Shown: piece by piece, positions 15,187 to 18,538 of the stretch
Numbering within the stretch: position 1 is the first letter of the stretch
Layout of the letters: every line of letters starts with the position of its first letter
Assembly (NCBI GenBank): GCA_002351365.1
Contig: DEGE01000010.1
Location: 26,807 to 45,344 of the forward strand
Length of the DNA stretch: 18,538 nt
DNA from: Candidatus Saccharibacteria bacterium UBA2834
Lineage (GTDB): Bacteria > Patescibacteriota > Saccharimonadia > Saccharimonadales > Saccharimonadaceae
Direction: 5' to 3'
Translations under genes and position numbers: made by a program
Notes under the pieces: model-generated
Told to the model about the DNA's origin: nothing
The model's input: only the letters and a program-made list of their open reading frames with translations
Databases searched by the model: none

Positions 15187-17298
15187 TTATTTTTTGCGGC
15201 TAGCAATGTAGTAGCCAGCAGCGGTTGCCATAGAGGCTAAACCGATGGTGCTACCGAGGATAGAAACTGCACCAGTCTTTGGCAACTCTGGAGGAGTTGT
15301 TGGTTCTTCTGGTTCAGTACAGACCTTGCCTTCGACAGTAACGTCGGCAGTGTCGGTCTTAGCAGTTTTATCATCGTTATTGTATTTACCCTTTACGGTG
15401 TTCGTAAGGGTAGAATCGTCACAGTTATCTGCGAGGCTTGCGCTAACAGTAGCATAGAAGTAAATGGTTGCTTCGCTACCCTTGGCGTAGTCACCGATGT
15501 TGATGCCATTGTTTGAAACAATGCCGTCAGCAAGGGTCTTGCCCTTGGTGTTTGCGGAGTTGTAAAGAACAGTCGTACCAGCAACATATTCCATATTCTT
15601 TGGAAGCATATCGCGGATAACAACGTTCTTCAAAGTCGTGTTACCGGTGTTCTTGAATTGAATGCGGTAGCGGACCTTGTCGCCAGCCTTAGCGGCTACG
15701 CTTTCGCTCCAGTCTTTACCACCTTCGAGCTGTACGGTCTTATCGATCGTAAAGCCTGGTTTTTCAGGATCAGTACAATCCTTGCCATCAACCGTCACTA
15801 CAGCAGTGTCAGTCTTAGCAGTCTTGTCGTCCTTGTTGTAGCTACCCTTAACAGTGTTCGTAAGGGTATGAGCTTTACATTCGTCGAGGTTCTTATCGAC
15901 GGTTGCATAGAAGTAGACATATACAGTCTTACCGGCAGCTACACTACCGATGTTGATGCCATCTTTCGAGACGACACCGTCGGCTAATTTCTTTTCACCA
16001 AGCATGGTGGTACCAGCCTTGTAGGTAATACCAGCAGGAAGCGTATCGCGAATTACGACGTTTTCGAGAGTGGTATTGCCAGTGTTCTTGAAGGCGATGC
16101 GATAGCGAATTTCGCTACCAGCGGTTGCCTTGACGGTTTCGCTCCAGGAGCTACCGCCCTTGAGCTGAACTTTCTTATCTAGTTCAAAACCAGAAGTACA
16201 GACCTTGCCGTCTACGAGGACGTCGGCAGTATCTTCTTTGGTACCGCTACCGCCGTTAGCTTGAACGACGTTGCGGAGAAGCGTGTTGTTGCATTTTTCG
16301 CTTACAGCTTTATCAACAGTGGCGTTGAAGTAAATCCAAGCGCCACCCTTTGAGGCATAGTCACCAATGTTAATACCATTGTCAGTAACAATATTGTCGC
16401 TGAGCGTTACACCATTTGGGTGCTTGGTATTAAAGATTTGAGTAGTACCCTTAACATAGGTTAAGCCGGTTGGCAAAATGTCGCGAATGACAACGTTTTG
16501 CATCGTGGTGTTGCCGGAGTTAACGAAGTGAATGCGATAACGAACCGTGTCACCAGATTTAGCTTTAACTTCCTCGCTCCAAGTATCGGTGCCAAGAATC
16601 TTGACTTCCTTTGAAATCTCAAGATTTGGCTTGGCAGCGAATTGAGCTTTAACGTGGAAGGTCAAATAACCAGAATATTGGTTACAGCCAGGGAAGTTAC
16701 CATCCATCTTGTCATAACCGAGCAAGACACCCTTTGAAGTAAAGAGGTCATTGTTGGTAGTATCAAGGTTGAATGAGCGTTCCTTGCCGTCCTTTGTGTT
16801 GTAATACTTTGCAGTACCAGGGACATAGGCTAAGTTAAACTTCTCACCATTCTTCGAAGTGAAGGTGGTTTGATCCCAAACAGTGGTTGGGTTAGCGTTT
16901 GATGCATAAACTTTACCACTAACAGTGATAGAAGTTGCAGTATCGGTTGGCAAGACAACGTATGCACGAGTGTCTTTAGCCGTTAAATTGAGGTTGGAGG
17001 CGGCGTTGTTGTGTACATACATACGAACAACATATTCTTTGCCGTCTTCTACTGCGGTGTTGTCGGTCCACTTGTTATTAGCAGCTTTGCCGGTATATTC
17101 GGAAGCGCTAACGAAGTAACGTTCATCACCAATTTCTTTATTATTATCAACGATAGAGTTGAATACTACGTGGTCAGCTGGGTTAGCCATTGTGTAGGTT
17201 GTACGTGATGGACCCCAAGCAAAAGCCACGAAAGCACTAGCGCCAGCGACAGCTGCAACAGCAGCGAGGCCGAGGCTAACCTTTGTGATTTTCTTCAT
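15187..17298 (-). CDS. LPxTG-anchored surface protein with three DUF11 repeats
   Basis: A 703-aa wall-anchored surface protein, probably a stalk or adhesin. Residues 1-28 are a signal peptide (KK, then an Ala-rich core). Residues 29 to about 222 form a beta-rich N-terminal domain. Three DUF11-type domains follow at about 225-367, 368-508 and 514-660. Each has the RYRIxFxNxGNTT segment, the NVVIRDxLP segment and GINIG. Each begins with a conserved Lys (SKEV, DKKV, DKTV) and contains a late Asn (RNVV, TNTV, TNTV), the arrangement expected for an intramolecular Lys-Asn isopeptide bond. Each also carries two Cys near its end. The C-terminus has a Pro-rich spacer, LPKTG (672-676), a membrane segment (678-699) and RKK, a standard sortase signal. 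A sortase is not in this window. The start has AAAGGA 11 nt upstream, a longer spacing than usual. It is monocistronic, with its own terminator. Confidence 0.92.
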   Translation of the reverse strand: MKKITKVSLGLAAVAAVAGASAFVAFAWGPSRTTYTMANPADHVVFNSIVDNNKEIGDERYFVSASEYTGKAANNKWTDNTAVEDGKEYVVRMYVHNNAASNLNLTAKDTRAYVVLPTDTATSITVSGKVYASNANPTTVWDQTTFTSKNGEKFNLAYVPGTAKYYNTKDGKERSFNLDTTNNDLFTSKGVLLGYDKMDGNFPGCNQYSGYLTFHVKAQFAAKPNLEISKEVKILGTDTWSEEVKAKSGDTVRYRIHFVNSGNTTMQNVVIRDILPTGLTYVKGTTQIFNTKHPNGVTLSDNIVTDNGINIGDYASKGGAWIYFNATVDKAVSEKCNNTLLRNVVQANGGSGTKEDTADVLVDGKVCTSGFELDKKVQLKGGSSWSETVKATAGSEIRYRIAFKNTGNTTLENVVIRDTLPAGITYKAGTTMLGEKKLADGVVSKDGINIGSVAAGKTVYVYFYATVDKNLDECKAHTLTNTVKGSYNKDDKTAKTDTAVVTVDGKDCTDPEKPGFTIDKTVQLEGGKDWSESVAAKAGDKVRYRIQFKNTGNTTLKNVVIRDMLPKNMEYVAGTTVLYNSANTKGKTLADGIVSNNGINIGDYAKGSEATIYFYATVSASLADNCDDSTLTNTVKGKYNNDDKTAKTDTADVTVEGKVCTEPEEPTTPPELPKTGAVSILGSTIGLASMATAAGYYIASRKK

Positions 17299-17308
17299 AG
17301 TAAATAAA

Positions 17309-17332
17309 TTCCTTTCTAAAAATATTAGTATA
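17309..17332 (-). promoter_or_regulatory. Candidate promoter and RBS of the DUF11 gene
   Basis: On the minus strand TATACT (17332-17327) would start transcription near 17320, and AGAAAGGAA (17317-17309) is a Shine-Dalgarno site 11 nt from the ATG at 17298. No good -35 box is seen. An inverted repeat AAGTT/AACTT at 17341-17353 lies in the -35 area and could be an operator. Confidence 0.45.
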
Positions 17333-17416
17333 GATTTGGAAGTTTTTAACTTTTTACTAGCCGCAAATTGTTAAATGCGAAAAAGTCAGATCGTTACTAT
17401 ACAAAACCTAGTGCGA

Positions 17417-17437
17417 GGGAGGGGCTAGGCCCCTCCC
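17417..17437. repeat. GC-rich perfect hairpin, unassigned
   Basis: GGGAGGGGC (17417-17425) and GCCCCTCCC (17429-17437) form a 9-bp, all but one G-C, stem around TAG. Neither side is followed directly by a T-run, so it is not a clear intrinsic terminator. It lies between the high-GC right-end gene and the DUF11 gene, and short direct repeats CTATAC (17397-17402 and 17447-17452) flank it. It may act as a terminator of the right-end gene or as a recombination or processing site. Confidence 0.6.
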
Positions 17438-17515
17438 CGCAAGGTGCTATACGAACGGGCTCGTTATAACTAAACGAAATAGTCAAACTTACCCGAGAAA
17501 AACCTCGATGTCCAC

Positions 17516-18538
17516 TTATTCAGGAGGAAGAATGTCTCCCTCGTTAACCCCGTCGTCCTGAACAGGGGTTTCAACGGTGTCGTGAGACGCCTGCTCCTGA
17601 ACAGTTCCGAGGTCGGTGTGGTTTTGGCCGTCGCCAGCCTGGACTTGATAGTCCTGACCGCCATGCGTCTCATGGGTGCCATTGTCATGATCGACAGTTG
17701 GCGAGCCGCTCTGGCTCTGAGAACCACCAGTACCGCCGGTACCACTGCTGCCCGTGTCGCCCGAAGGACGCGCAGGCGGAGTGTAAGTAGACGGAGAGCT
17801 AGGCTCATCCGTTACAGCGGTATCATTGTCCTGATTCTGGCCTCCGCCATAGTTAGGATTGGTGCCACCAGTCTGAGCCTGCGGACCCGCATTGGGATCC
17901 TTCTGATCAAGCTCAGGATCGGGGTCGCCAGTACCAGGGTCGTCCGGAGTGTCCGGAACGGGATCTTCTCCCTCCGGAACTGGCCAATAGTCTCCCGGGT
18001 TGACCCTCTGGAAGCCGCATTCCAAACGGAAGCGATAAGTGCCAGCCTTGCCGACCGTAAAGACGATGGCATGACCACCGACGTTAGTGCTGTTGCGCAC
18101 TACAACGGACGGCTTGTCTCCCTGCAGGGCATCCACAATCATATACATGCTTGAGGTGTAATCATGCAGTTCAACGATTTCGACCTTGCCAGACTTGAGC
18201 AAGTTCAGGTCGTTTGCGATGACCTGATCCCAGAAGTCATAGTCTTCCAGGAAAGCAAGGTGAAGCTGGTCAGCCAGACGGCCGATTTCGATATTCTCAA
18301 AGTCCTTATAGCGAGACCCGAGAATGGTGTACCAGTCGATCTCCTCACGCTCGAGGATTTCAACTGTGATTGCACCGGTAAGTGCAGGGTCGTGATACAT
18401 ACGGTCGTATAAGATCCCCGTCACTTTACCGTTCTCATCGACATGGAAGATAGCATCCTGAATACTGGATGCCTTGCCATCTTCGACCATCTGCTTCGCT
18501 TCCTCGTAAACATCGGGGCCGAAGTTGCAGTTCTCTAC
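17516..18538 (-). CDS. Partial secreted-looking Pro/Gly/Asp-rich protein (5' end outside window)
   Basis: 340 residues are visible and the frame is still open at the window edge, so the true start lies to the right. An ATG at 18490 is internal to this frame and has no ribosome binding site. Visible residues 1 to about 180 look globular, with mixed helix and strand, one Cys near each end, and a beta-like stretch ending TYRFRLECGF. From about 186 to the end the chain is low-complexity, first Pro/Asp/Gly-rich (PVPEGEDPVPD and similar), then Gly/Ser/Thr/Gln/His-rich, ending ILPPE. There is no membrane segment or LPxTG in the visible part. Its low-complexity tail resembles surface or mobile-element proteins of Gram-positive bacteria, but I cannot name a family. 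GC is about 50-63% in sampled lines, against about 40-45% in its neighbours, and codons such as CTG, AAG, GTC and GAC dominate. This suggests transfer or a different source genome. Confidence 0.7.
   Translation of the reverse strand, partial: VENCNFGPDVYEEAKQMVEDGKASSIQDAIFHVDENGKVTGILYDRMYHDPALTGAITVEILEREEIDWYTILGSRYKDFENIEIGRLADQLHLAFLEDYDFWDQVIANDLNLLKSGKVEIVELHDYTSSMYMIVDALQGDKPSVVVRNSTNVGGHAIVFTVGKAGTYRFRLECGFQRVNPGDYWPVPEGEDPVPDTPDDPGTGDPDPELDQKDPNAGPQAQTGGTNPNYGGGQNQDNDTAVTDEPSSPSTYTPPARPSGDTGSSGTGGTGGSQSQSGSPTVDHDNGTHETHGGQDYQVQAGDGQNHTDLGTVQEQASHDTVETPVQDDGVNEGDILPPE

Noticed and set aside
15300..16640. CRISPR-like or DNA-level tandem repeat array
   Set aside because: The recurring segments are in-frame coding repeats of DUF11 domains, about 145 codons long and diverged, not short direct repeats with spacers.
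17582..18154. 190-aa plus-strand open frame opposite the right-end gene
   Set aside because: Arg/Leu/Ala-rich shadow of a high-GC gene, with no ribosome binding site and no recognisable domain; the minus-strand frame is longer and open to the window edge.
1..18538. Alternative genetic code (UGA as Gly, as in Gracilibacteria/Absconditabacteria)
   Set aside because: UGA ends the 125-aa membrane protein and murB exactly at ATGA overlaps with the next genes, so UGA is a stop.

Overview
The window looks like a chromosomal segment of a small-genome Patescibacterium (candidate phyla radiation), most likely a Saccharibacterium (TM7). This is inferred from gene content, not from a marker gene: a VirB6/TrbL-like type IV secretion membrane protein with a huge ectodomain, a membrane-anchored Clp-type AAA+ ATPase, a Gram-positive-style LPxTG surface protein built of DUF11 repeats, a monoderm-style MacB/FtsX ABC exporter and a shortened FolD. 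UGA ends at least two genes (the 125-aa membrane protein and murB), so the code is table 11, which argues against Gracilibacteria/Absconditabacteria, where UGA is Gly.

Layout. (1) 1-2868, plus strand: a small membrane protein overlapping by ATGA a membrane-tethered Clp-like ATPase. Its first AAA domain is degenerate and its pore loops are lost. (2) 2865-6975, minus strand: a tight ABC ATPase - FtsX permease - uracil-DNA glycosylase operon with one-base stop/start overlaps, convergent with the Clp gene. tRNA-Arg(CCG) lies just upstream. (3) 7109-8206, minus strand: an unrecognised 327-aa protein with a TTG start, a very strong Shine-Dalgarno site, a perfect consensus sigma-70 promoter and its own terminator. 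(4) 8237-10062, plus strand: murB-folD with an ATGA overlap. A bidirectional terminator at 10114-10143 separates them from the next block. (5) 10218-15057, minus strand: a two-gene operon of a bitopic 404-aa protein and the 1206-aa VirB6-like protein. (6) 15083-17332, minus strand: a 703-aa LPxTG-anchored DUF11 repeat protein with its own terminator. (7) 17516-18538, minus strand: the 3' part of a secreted-looking Pro/Gly/Asp-rich protein with clearly higher GC and different codon use, probably acquired or a sign of a chimeric join.

Together blocks 5-7 are cell-surface and secretion genes, plausibly for contact with a host bacterium. Block 4 is peptidoglycan and one-carbon housekeeping, and block 2 is an exporter plus DNA repair. 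A recurring regulatory feature is a TAnnnT -10 box exactly 6 nt before the ATG at three transcript-leading genes (ABC ATPase, murB, the 404-aa gene), which predicts leaderless mRNAs. Genes inside operons have Shine-Dalgarno sites. The most novel-looking items are the membrane-tethered Clp ATPase pair and the VirB6-like protein with a ten-cysteine ectodomain.
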